This document shows, in pieces, positions 1 through 6,398 of a stretch of DNA of 8,131 nt (its first letter is position 1; the number at the start of each line of letters is the position of its first letter). The notes under the pieces were generated by a model. That model did not search any database, was not told where the DNA came from, and was given only the letters and a program-made list of their open reading frames with translations. Source of the DNA: Chloroflexota bacterium (GTDB taxonomy: Bacteria; Chloroflexota; Dormibacteria; Dormibacterales; Dormibacteraceae). Position numbers and translations under genes: made by a program. The DNA is taken from the NCBI GenBank assembly GCA_005880525.1, contig VBFW01000177.1:1-8131 (forward strand), written 5' to 3'.

Positions 1-638
1 CGGCGGAGCAAGCCGTCATTGGGCTGGCCGACCGCATCTTCACCCGCGTCGGCGCGCACGACGACATCACCTCAGGGATGTCGACGTTCATGGTCGAGAT
101 GACCGAGACCGCATACATCCTCAACCACGCGACCAAGTCGTCCCTCGTGATCCTCGACGAGGTGGGGAGGGGGACGTCGACGTACGACGGCCTGTCCATC
201 GCGCAAGCGGTGGTCGAGCACCTGCACGAATCGTCCAGGCTCGGCTGCCGCACGCTGTTCGCCACCCACTATCACGAGCTCACCGCTCTGGCCGAGCGCC
301 TGCCGCGCGTGCGCAACGAGCGGGTCGAGGTGCTGGAGGAAGGCGAGACGGTGCGCTTCCTTCACCGTGTCGTGCCGGGTGGCGCCGACCGCTCGTACGG
401 CATTCATGTCGCGGCGCTGGCAGGCCTTCCGTCCGCGGTCATCGCCCGGGCGCGCGACGTCCTGACGGAACTGGAGCGCCAGCGCCCGCTCGAGCCTGCG
501 GAGATGCAGCTGGGCCTGCCGATGGAGATGGCGCCCGATCCGTTGCGCAAGGAGCTCGAGGAGCTCGAGCCGGATGCGCTGAGCCCGCTGGAGGCGCTGC
601 AGAAGCTGTACGAGCTGCGCTCGCGGCTGCACTCATGA
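1..638 (+). CDS. mutS: DNA mismatch repair protein MutS, C-terminal part (5' end outside window)
   Basis: MutS recognises mismatches and small loops in newly replicated DNA and, as an ATP-driven clamp, recruits MutL. Only the last 212 codons are here; the frame is open from base 3 with no start, so the gene begins upstream. Visible parts of the ABC-type ATPase domain are the stretch IFTRVGAHDDITSGMSTF, the MVEMTET motif, Walker B LVILDEVGRG followed by TSTYDGLS, and the H-loop ATHYHEL. The Walker A loop lies upstream of the window. After SYGIHVAALAGLP comes the usual helical C-terminal region, ending in an acidic stretch and LEALQKLYELRSRL, as is common in full-length bacterial MutS. The stop overlaps the mutL start by 4 nt (ATGA). 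Identification is very secure; the N-terminal mismatch-binding domain cannot be judged. Confidence 0.98.
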   Translation, partial: AEQAVIGLADRIFTRVGAHDDITSGMSTFMVEMTETAYILNHATKSSLVILDEVGRGTSTYDGLSIAQAVVEHLHESSRLGCRTLFATHYHELTALAERLPRVRNERVEVLEEGETVRFLHRVVPGGADRSYGIHVAALAGLPSAVIARARDVLTELERQRPLEPAEMQLGLPMEMAPDPLRKELEELEPDALSPLEALQKLYELRSRLHS

Positions 639-2290
639 GCGGAATCCACAGGCTGCCCCAGGAGGTCGCTGACGCGATCGCCGCGGGCGAGGTGATCGAG
701 CGGCCCGCCTCGGTCGTGAAGGAGCTGATCGAAAACGCCCTGGACGCAGAGGCGCGCCGCATCACAGTCGATGTGCGCGGAGCGGGGCGGACGTCGATCC
801 GGGTCAACGATGATGGCTCTGGGATCGAGGCAGCCGAGTTGCACCTCGCGTTCGTTCGTCACGCGACAAGCAAGGTGGCCGCGCTGCCCGACCTCAACGC
901 AATCACAACGCTTGGGTTTCGCGGCGAGGCGCTTGCGAGCATCGCTGCTGTCGCCGACGTCGAGTGCTCGAGCGGCGGCGCGCGGATCCACCTGCGGGCG
1001 GGCGAGGTGCTCGAGCACGGCGCCGGGCCACTGCTCCCTGGCGTGAACGTCGAGGTGAGGGATCTGTTCGCCAACGTTCCCGCCCGGCTGAAGTTCCTGA
1101 AGTCGGATGCGACCGAGGTCGCCGCGATCAGGGACACCGTCGCGTCATATGCACTGCTCAACCCGCACGTGAGGTTCCAGCTCACCATCGACGGCCGAGT
1201 AGCGCTCAGCACGTCAGGAGATGGAGACCGGCGTCGCTCGTCTGCCGCGGTGCATGGCGCCGCGGTGGCTGCGGAGATGCTCGAGATCGTCGGCCTGCCG
1301 CTGATCAAAGGCATCGTGTCGCAGCCACGCGTAAGTCGCGGCAGCCGCGACTGGATAGTGCTGGCGGTGAACGCGCGACCCATCGCCTCGCGCACGCTGC
1401 TGTACGCGCTGGAGGAGTGTTACCAGGGACGCCTGGAGCGAGGACGCCACCCGGTGGCGGTGCTCGACATCGGCATCGACCCCGAGCTGGTGGACGTGAA
1501 CGTGCACCCGGCCAAGCGCGAGGTGCGCTTCCGCGACGAGAACGCTGTGTTCGCGGCGGTCCAGCGCGCGGTGCGTGCGGCGCTGGGTGGCAGCGAGCCG
1601 TTCTTCTATCGCGCACCTTCCACAGCCGTGGCAACGAGCACCTTCAACGCGGGCGCCGCGGAGTCGCCGGCTCGCGCCGGCGTGGCGGTGCAGGACCTGG
1701 TGACACGCGAGGCGCCCGCGGAGGCGCCGCTCCGGCCGCTGGGCCAGATCGGGCAGGGCTACATCGTGGCCGAAGGCCCGCAGGGCCTCGTGCTCGTCGA
1801 CCAGCACGCGGCCCATGAGCGAATCCTCTACAACCGCCTGCTGGCCAGACTGCGCGATGGAAAAGGCATGACCCAGCCTCTTCTCATGCCCGCGGCGATC
1901 GACGTCGAGCCGGCCTTGATGGCGGCTGCATCCGATCACGCCTCAGGGCTGGCGGCGCTCGGCCTCGAGCTCGAGGAGTTCGGACCGCGCAGCCTGCGCA
2001 TCACCTCGATACCCGCAGAGATGCCAGTGAGCCGCGCCACGAAAGCCGTGCAGGAGACGCTGGCCGCGCTCGCAGAGAATCGCTCTGACGGCGCGATCGA
2101 GAAGGCCGCCGCCGAGCTCGCGTGCCACTCAGCTGTTCGATTCGGCGACGTCCTGGACGTGGCCGAGCAGCGCCGCCTGCTCACCGACCTCGAGCAGGCA
2201 GAGGAATCGATCACGTGCCCGCACGGGCGGCCCACGCGTTTGCTGGTGGAGTGGCAGGAGCTCAAGCGCCACTTCCGGCGGAACTACTGA
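635..2290 (+). CDS. mutL: DNA mismatch repair protein MutL (endonuclease type)
   Basis: MutL couples mismatch recognition by MutS to strand removal. The 551-residue product has the N-terminal GHKL ATPase: E33 in ENALDA, DDGSGI at 59-64 and TLGFRGEALASI at 92-103, followed by the transducer domain with VDVNVHPAKREVRF near 287-299. An Ala/Pro-rich linker covers roughly 325-365. The C-terminal dimerisation domain carries metal-site motifs of nicking MutL proteins: DQHAAHE at 389-395, ACHSAVRFGD at 496-505 and CPHGRP at 528-533. The distal Glu of the DQHA(X)2E(X)4E signature is Asn400 here. These motifs suggest a MutH-independent, self-nicking repair system. The ATG start overlaps the mutS stop by 4 nt, which implies coupled translation. 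Length is normal (about 550-650 in the family). Family identity is certain; endonuclease activity is inferred. Confidence 0.98.
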   Translation: MSGIHRLPQEVADAIAAGEVIERPASVVKELIENALDAEARRITVDVRGAGRTSIRVNDDGSGIEAAELHLAFVRHATSKVAALPDLNAITTLGFRGEALASIAAVADVECSSGGARIHLRAGEVLEHGAGPLLPGVNVEVRDLFANVPARLKFLKSDATEVAAIRDTVASYALLNPHVRFQLTIDGRVALSTSGDGDRRRSSAAVHGAAVAAEMLEIVGLPLIKGIVSQPRVSRGSRDWIVLAVNARPIASRTLLYALEECYQGRLERGRHPVAVLDIGIDPELVDVNVHPAKREVRFRDENAVFAAVQRAVRAALGGSEPFFYRAPSTAVATSTFNAGAAESPARAGVAVQDLVTREAPAEAPLRPLGQIGQGYIVAEGPQGLVLVDQHAAHERILYNRLLARLRDGKGMTQPLLMPAAIDVEPALMAAASDHASGLAALGLELEEFGPRSLRITSIPAEMPVSRATKAVQETLAALAENRSDGAIEKAAAELACHSAVRFGDVLDVAEQRRLLTDLEQAEESITCPHGRPTRLLVEWQELKRHFRRNY

Positions 2291-3180
2291 CCGCACGACC
2301 CGTCATCGTCGTCGTCGGGCCGACGGGCATCGGCAAGACGTCGGTCGCATTCGAGCTCGCGCAGCGGCTGAACGGCGAGGTCGTCGTCGCCGACTCGCGG
2401 CAGGTCTACCAGATGCTCGACATCGCGACCAACAAGCCTTCGCCCGAGCAGCGGCAGCGAGTCCGCTACCACATGATCGACTTCGTCGATCCGAAGCTCA
2501 CCTTCAATGCGGCGCAGTACGTGGACGGCGCGCGCGTCGCCATCGACGACATCATGGCCCGCGGCAAGGCGCCGATTGTCGAAGGCGGCACGATGCTTTA
2601 CGTCGACGCGCTCACCGAGGGCTTCAGCCTCGCAGGCGTGCCACCGAATACTTCGCTGCGGCGTCAGCTCGAGCTCCTCGATGCAGGCGCCATGCGCCAG
2701 CGCCTGCTCGCCCTGGATCCCGATCCCGGCGTCGATCTCCAGAACCCGGTCCGCATGATCCGCGCGATCGAGCTGCTCGAATCGGTTGGTCCGCCTCTGC
2801 GCAACCTCCGCCGGCGCAAAACACCGCCGTGGTCCGTTGTCCGGGTCGGGCTGCTGGCCAGGCTCGACGTGATCGATCGGCGGCTCGCGGAGCGCAGCCG
2901 GTCGCAGGTCGAGCGCGGCCTAATCGCCGAGACGCAGGCGGCGCTCGATGCCGGAGTGCCCGTAAATGCCGCCGTGCTCACGGGTATCGGATACGCCGAA
3001 GCGCTCGCCCACCTGCGCGGTGAGGTCACGCTGGAGGATCTGCCGGACGTGATGGCCGCCTCAAATCGTCGGTACGCGCGCCGGCAGATGCGCTGGTGGC
3101 GTCGCGACCCGCGCATCACGTGGTTCGAGATCGAGCCCGACCCAGTGCCCGCTATCCTCAAATACGTTGAGAACAACTAA
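2287..3180 (+). CDS. miaA: tRNA dimethylallyltransferase MiaA
   Basis: MiaA transfers a dimethylallyl group to N6 of A37 in tRNAs that read UNN codons. Visible motifs, numbered from the proposed start, are the P-loop GPTGIGKT (11-18), ADSRQVYQMLDIATNKPS (35-52, with the family's DSxQ Asp), YHMIDFVDP (61-69), VEGGTMLYVDALTEG (98-112), the Arg-containing NPVRMIRAIELLE (153-165), LTGIGYAEAL (231-240) and RRYARRQMRWWR (261-272). Length from this start is 297 residues, normal for MiaA. The start is uncertain. CTG at 2287 overlaps the mutL stop as CTGA, follows GGCGGA at 2277-2282 and gives the usual short leader before the P-loop strand. The nearest canonical start is GTG at 2251 (309 residues), which adds an Ala/Pro-rich extension; GTG 2215 and ATG 2122 are further upstream. 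Two motifs are slightly off consensus (usually GPTASGKT and VGGTGLY), but all key parts are present. Confidence 0.93.
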   Translation: MTARPVIVVVGPTGIGKTSVAFELAQRLNGEVVVADSRQVYQMLDIATNKPSPEQRQRVRYHMIDFVDPKLTFNAAQYVDGARVAIDDIMARGKAPIVEGGTMLYVDALTEGFSLAGVPPNTSLRRQLELLDAGAMRQRLLALDPDPGVDLQNPVRMIRAIELLESVGPPLRNLRRRKTPPWSVVRVGLLARLDVIDRRLAERSRSQVERGLIAETQAALDAGVPVNAAVLTGIGYAEALAHLRGEVTLEDLPDVMAASNRRYARRQMRWWRRDPRITWFEIEPDPVPAILKYVENN

Positions 3181-4342
3181 GGCCGCGGGTGCCAGGCGAC
3201 TGGGCCTGATACCGCCATATCTCTTCGCCGAGATCGACCGCAAGGTCCAGGAGAAGAAGCGCTCGGGGATCGATGTCATCTCGCTTGGCATCGGCGATCC
3301 CGACCTGCCGACGCCCAAGCGGATCGTCAGCGTCCTGCAGGAGGCCGCGGCGGACGCCGACAACCATCGCTATCCGTCTTACTTCGGCCTGGCCGAGCTG
3401 CGCGGCGCGATCGCCAACTGGTACCGCGATCGATTCGATGTCAGGCTCGATCCGCAGACCGAGGTCCTGCCGACGCTCGGCTCCAAGGACGGCATCAGCC
3501 ACGTGCCGCTCGCGCTCGTCGATCCGGGCGACATCGTGCTGGCTCCTGACCCGGGCTACACGGTGTACGTCACCGGTGCGCTGATGGCCGGCGCCGAGCC
3601 CTACACGATGCCCCTGAAGCCCGAGAACGACTGGCTGCCCGACCTGGACGCGATCCCGGACGAGGTGGCGCAGCGCGCGCGATTGATGTGGCTCAACTAT
3701 CCGAACAACCCGACTGCGGCGGTCGCGGACCGGAAGTTCCTGACCCGAGCGGTGGATTTCTGCCGCGAGCGCGGGATCGTGCTGTGCCACGACGCACCGT
3801 ATTCGGAGATCGCGTTCGACGGTTACCGGCCGCTGAGCCTGTTCGAGATTCCAGGCGCCAAGGAGATTGGGCTCGAGTTTCACTCGCTCTCCAAGACCTT
3901 CAACATGACCGGCTGGCGGCTGGGTTGGGTTTGCGGCCGGGCCGACCTGGTCGCGTTGATCGGCCAGCTGAAGACCAACATCGACTCGGGCATCTTCCAG
4001 GCGGTGCAGTGGGCTGGAATCGAAGCGCTGAACGGCGGGGAAGAGGAGACACGCGCCGCATGCGAGGTCTACGCCCGCCGTCACCGCCTGGTGGCCGACA
4101 CGCTCAACTCGTTGGGCTGGAAGATCACGCCCCCGCGCGCGACCTTCTATGTGTGGGCGCCGGTTCCTGACGGGTATGACTCGATCGGATTCGCATCGCA
4201 CGTGCTCGACGAGGTTGGCGTCAACATCACACCGGGAGTCGGCTTCGGAGCGCATGGCGAGGGCTACTTCCGGCTTTCGGTCACGGCGCCAGACGCACGC
4301 CTGGCCGAGGCAATGAAGCGAATGGAGAAGCTGCGCCACTGA
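3167..4342 (+). CDS. dapL: DapL-type pyridoxal-phosphate aminotransferase (probable LL-diaminopimelate aminotransferase)
   Basis: This is a 391-residue fold-type I aminotransferase. DapL converts tetrahydrodipicolinate plus glutamate to LL-diaminopimelate in one step of the lysine and peptidoglycan pathway. The N-terminal stretch IPPYLFAEIDRK (15-26) followed by VISLGIGDPDLPTP (37-50) is the DapL-like pattern. Cofactor and substrate features are GSKDG (105-109), NYPNNPT (177-183), HDAPYSE (208-214), the PLP lysine K243 in SLSKTFNMTGWR and carboxylate-binding R369 in YFRLSVTA. The only start that keeps the conserved N-terminus is TTG at 3167, overlapping miaA by 14 nt without a clear ribosome binding site, so translation probably depends on coupling. 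No other lysine genes are in the window. An aspartate or aromatic aminotransferase of the same superfamily is possible, so the substrate is less sure than the fold. Confidence 0.88.
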   Translation: MRTTKAAGARRLGLIPPYLFAEIDRKVQEKKRSGIDVISLGIGDPDLPTPKRIVSVLQEAAADADNHRYPSYFGLAELRGAIANWYRDRFDVRLDPQTEVLPTLGSKDGISHVPLALVDPGDIVLAPDPGYTVYVTGALMAGAEPYTMPLKPENDWLPDLDAIPDEVAQRARLMWLNYPNNPTAAVADRKFLTRAVDFCRERGIVLCHDAPYSEIAFDGYRPLSLFEIPGAKEIGLEFHSLSKTFNMTGWRLGWVCGRADLVALIGQLKTNIDSGIFQAVQWAGIEALNGGEEETRAACEVYARRHRLVADTLNSLGWKITPPRATFYVWAPVPDGYDSIGFASHVLDEVGVNITPGVGFGAHGEGYFRLSVTAPDARLAEAMKRMEKLRH

Positions 4343-5688
4343 TCACGACCAAGAAGCCGCGAGAGCGGGCATACCTGGTCGGGGTTCTGCTGCCCGGCGC
4401 AACCCAGGACCTCGTGCGTGAGCAGATGTCAGAGCTCGCCGAGCTCGCGCGAACGGCCGGCGCCGAAGTCGTTGGAACGGACCTGCAGCGCCGTGCGGAG
4501 ATCGAGCCTTCGCATTTCATCGGCGCCGGCAAGGTCGACACGTTGCGCGAGATGGTGCTCGAGGGCGCGTTCGACATGCTCGTGTGCAACGAAGACCTGA
4601 GTCCTCGACAGCAGCGCAACCTCGAGAGCTCGCTCAAGGTTCGCGTGTTCGATCGCACCGAGGTCATCCTCGAGATCTTCGCGTTGCATGCGCGCACGCA
4701 TGAAGGCCGCCCGCAGGTCGAAGCGGCGCGACTGCACCACCTGCTGCCGCGCCTGATCGGCTCGTACTCGTACGACCGTCAGGTGGGCGGCATGCGTGGC
4801 GGCGTCGGCGCCCGTGGTGGCCCCGGCGAGCAGCAGATCGAGACCGAGCGCAGGCGCATCCGCAAGCGCATCCGCGACCTGGATCGGGAGATCGAGCAGG
4901 TGCGGAGCCAGCGCCACCAGCAGCGAACCGGCAGGCGTCGCGCCGAGCTGCAGACTGCCGCGATCGTCGGCTACACCAACGCCGGCAAGTCGACGCTCCT
5001 CAACGCGCTGACGGGCGCCAGTGTGCGCGCCGAGCACAAGCTGTTCGCGACGCTCGACCCGACCACGCGCCGGCTCGACCTGCCCACCGGACGGCAGGTG
5101 CTGCTGACCGACACGGTCGGCTTCATCCAGAAGCTGCCCACCGACCTGGTGGCGGCATTCCGGGCCACTCTGGAGGAGGTGACTGAGGCCGACATAGTGG
5201 TCCAGGTCCTGGATGCGAGCTCGCCGGTGGTGGAGGAGCAGGCCACCACTGTGGAGAAGGAGCTGGCTGAGCTCGGCGCCGATGACAAGCCGCGGGTGGT
5301 GGCGCTGAACAAGGCCGACCTCCTCGGACCGGCGCAGCGCCGCCGCGTGGTCGCGGCGGTGGCGGAACGCTATCCGGGAGTGGTTCCCATCTCGGCCATC
5401 AATCGCGGCGGATTCGGGCCGCTGCTGGAGGCGATCGACGAGGCGAGCCGTGGTGAGACGGTGAGCCTGGAGCTGCTCGTGCCGTACGGCAGCGAGGGCG
5501 TGCTGGCTTCACTCCGCCGGATCGGCGGGGTGGAGAGGACCGAATACGACGACCGAGGCACTCGCGCCTGGGGCTGGGCGCCCCGGCATGCCGCCGCCCG
5601 ATTCGCGCCCTACAGCGCCGCGACCGTTGCCGCTGCTGCGGTTAGCGGAACATCCGGATCACGCCGCGGACGACGCCGACCAGGCTGA
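4339..5688 (+). CDS. hflX: Ribosome-associated GTPase HflX
   Basis: HflX binds the 50S subunit and splits or rescues stalled 70S ribosomes under stress. Numbered from the proposed CTG start, it has the HflX N-terminal domain beginning RAYLVGVLLPG (10-20), a basic glycine-rich stretch MRGGVGARGGPG (152-163), a coiled coil of charged heptads around 164-200, and a G domain: G1 GYTNAGKST (211-219), G2 region LFATLDPTTR (235-244), G3 DTVGF (258-262), G4 NKAD (324-327) and G5 ISAI (351-354). A C-terminal domain ends with APRHAAARFAPY. The first ordinary start, GTG 4414, would remove the first conserved strand, and no ATG, GTG or TTG occurs between the last in-frame stop (4177) and 4414. CTG 4339 overlaps the dapL stop as CTGA, with GGAGAAG at 4324-4330 as a likely ribosome binding site. 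The last 24 residues after RFAPY are a Ser/Ala/Arg-rich tail, mostly antisense to lexA. Confidence 0.94.
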   Translation: MITTKKPRERAYLVGVLLPGATQDLVREQMSELAELARTAGAEVVGTDLQRRAEIEPSHFIGAGKVDTLREMVLEGAFDMLVCNEDLSPRQQRNLESSLKVRVFDRTEVILEIFALHARTHEGRPQVEAARLHHLLPRLIGSYSYDRQVGGMRGGVGARGGPGEQQIETERRRIRKRIRDLDREIEQVRSQRHQQRTGRRRAELQTAAIVGYTNAGKSTLLNALTGASVRAEHKLFATLDPTTRRLDLPTGRQVLLTDTVGFIQKLPTDLVAAFRATLEEVTEADIVVQVLDASSPVVEEQATTVEKELAELGADDKPRVVALNKADLLGPAQRRRVVAAVAERYPGVVPISAINRGGFGPLLEAIDEASRGETVSLELLVPYGSEGVLASLRRIGGVERTEYDDRGTRAWGWAPRHAAARFAPYSAATVAAAAVSGTSGSRRGRRRPG

Positions 5689-6310
5689 CGTTGCTGGTGA
5701 CGATCGGCTCGTAGGCCGGGTTCTCGGCGATGAGCTTGACGTGGCCGTTGCCGCGCTCGAAGCGCTTGACGGTGGCGTCGTTGTCGACCAGGGCGACGAC
5801 GATCGTGCCGTTGGTCGCCTCCTGCTGCGGCTTCACGAGTACTAGGTCGCCGTCGAGGATGCCGGCGTTGATCATGCTGTCGCCGCGCACCCGGAGCAGG
5901 AAGTTGCCGTCCTGGGCGAGCTCGGACGAGAGGAGGATGTGGTCCTCGATGTTCTGCTCGGCGAGGATCGGGGCGCCGGCCGCGACGTGGCCGACGATTG
6001 GCACCGACACCGCGTTGCGGCGCTGCTTGTCGACGCTCTCGTCCTGCACGAGCTGCACAGTGCGCGACTTGCTGGGGTCACGCCTGATGAGGCCGCGCCG
6101 CTCGAGCTGGTTCAGGTGGTTGTGGACAGTGGAGCTGGAGCTCAGGCCCACCGCCTCGCCGATCTCACGCACGCTGGGCGGGTAGTTGCGGACTTTGTTC
6201 TGGTAGCGGATGTACTCGAGGATCCTGGCCTGCCTGTCGGTTAGCTGATCGGTCAATTTGGATGTCATCTCCGTATGTTTTTTGAGTTCCGGGAGGTCAA
6301 GCGAGGCCAT
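5642..6310 (-). CDS. lexA: SOS repressor LexA
   Basis: LexA represses DNA-damage genes until RecA filaments trigger its self-cleavage. The 222-residue reading has the N-terminal winged helix (LTDRQARILEYI at 23-34; PSVREIGEAVGLSSSSTVHN at 45-64), the cleavage site A111-G112 in HVAAGAPIL, and an S24 peptidase-like domain with Ser145 in GDSMINAGILDGD and Lys182 in DATVKRF. The recognition region SSSSTVHNHLNQLE is like that of Gram-positive LexA, which binds CGAAC-N4-GTTCG; such sites lie just upstream. The start could instead be the ATG at 6268 (MTSKLTDQ), giving 208 residues and a more typical leader. Neither start has a well-placed ribosome binding site: GGAG touches the 6268 ATG, and GAGGCGG lies 13 nt before the 6310 ATG. 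Its 3' end overlaps convergent hflX by 47 nt. It diverges from an SOS-type LysM gene and is probably autoregulated. Confidence 0.97.
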   Translation of the reverse strand: MASLDLPELKKHTEMTSKLTDQLTDRQARILEYIRYQNKVRNYPPSVREIGEAVGLSSSSTVHNHLNQLERRGLIRRDPSKSRTVQLVQDESVDKQRRNAVSVPIVGHVAAGAPILAEQNIEDHILLSSELAQDGNFLLRVRGDSMINAGILDGDLVLVKPQQEATNGTIVVALVDNDATVKRFERGNGHVKLIAENPAYEPIVTSNVSLVGVVRGVIRMFR

Positions 6311-6334
6311 GCTAGCACGCTTGCCGCCTCACTG

Positions 6335-6348
6335 CAAACCTTTGTTCG
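6335..6348. promoter_or_regulatory. LexA-box-like site 1 (one mismatch)
   Basis: CAAACctttGTTCG differs at one base from CGAAC-N4-GTTCG, the Gram-positive LexA operator. It lies in the lexA 5' leader region, upstream of the plus-strand promoter, so it could strengthen lexA autorepression or cooperate with the perfect box. Its centre is 27 bp from that of the perfect box. Binding is inferred. Confidence 0.55.
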
Positions 6349-6353
6349 ATGTC

Positions 6354-6382
6354 TTGACAGCCGAACGCCCGTTCGCTATTGT
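6354..6382 (+). promoter_or_regulatory. Sigma70-type promoter of the LysM gene
   Basis: TTGACA (6354-6359, perfect -35) is followed after exactly 17 bp by TATTGT (6377-6382, four of six bases of TATAAT). The perfect LexA box fills the spacer, so LexA would directly block RNA polymerase. Transcription would begin near 6388-6391, at or just before the ATG at 6392, predicting a leaderless or nearly leaderless message. No ribosome binding site precedes that ATG, which agrees. Confidence 0.75.
6362..6375. promoter_or_regulatory. LexA operator (SOS box), perfect match
   Basis: CGAACgcccGTTCG is a perfect CGAAC-N4-GTTCG dyad, the established LexA site of Bacillus and Actinobacteria. It sits between the -35 and -10 of the LysM-gene promoter and in the divergent lexA upstream region, next to a LexA with the matching type of recognition helix. 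Confidence 0.9.
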
Positions 6383-6383
6383 A
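6378..6383 (-). promoter_or_regulatory. Possible lexA -10 element overlapping the divergent -10
   Basis: Read on the minus strand this is TACAAT, five of six bases of the -10 consensus, and it overlaps the plus-strand TATTGT shifted by one base. No good -35 is seen 16-18 bp upstream on the minus strand (the positions read ACCGGC or similar). A promoter here would put the perfect LexA box at the lexA transcription start and box 3 in its spacer. Tentative. Confidence 0.35.
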
Positions 6384-6384
6384 T

Positions 6385-6398
6385 CGAACGCATGTACG
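6385..6398. promoter_or_regulatory. LexA-box-like site 3 (one mismatch), spanning the LysM start codon
   Basis: CGAACgcatGTACG has one mismatch to CGAAC-N4-GTTCG. Its centre is 23 bp from that of the perfect box, about two helical turns. It covers the predicted transcription start and the ATG at 6392, so a LexA dimer here would add to repression of the LysM gene. Binding is inferred. Confidence 0.6.

Noticed and set aside
550..570. Tandem GAGCTCGAG repeat in mutS
   Set aside because: Explained by Glu-Leu-Glu codons (KELEELEP) in the C-terminal region, with GC-rich codon choice.
964..1818. 284-codon plus-strand frame inside mutL
   Set aside because: Arg/Gly/Pro-rich out-of-frame reading of mutL with no motif.
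2122..2286. Long N-terminal extension of MiaA from ATG 2122
   Set aside because: It lies wholly within the mutL C-terminal coding region, is Arg/Pro/Ala-rich and has no counterpart in the MiaA family.
3158..4339. 393-codon open frame on the minus strand opposite dapL
   Set aside because: It mirrors the codon pattern of the well-supported aminotransferase; the translation has no recognisable domain and is rich in Arg, His and Val as expected of an antisense shadow in GC-rich DNA.
6307..6340. Alternative lexA promoter on the minus strand (TTGCAG-17-TAGCAT) just before ATG 6310
   Set aside because: Only three of six and four of six consensus bases; it would also require the 6268 start with GGAG touching the ATG.
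6275..6391. Longer reading of the LysM gene from 6275
   Set aside because: It would run through the lexA start, the promoter and two LexA boxes; the residues look random and ATG 6392 gives a protein of the expected size.
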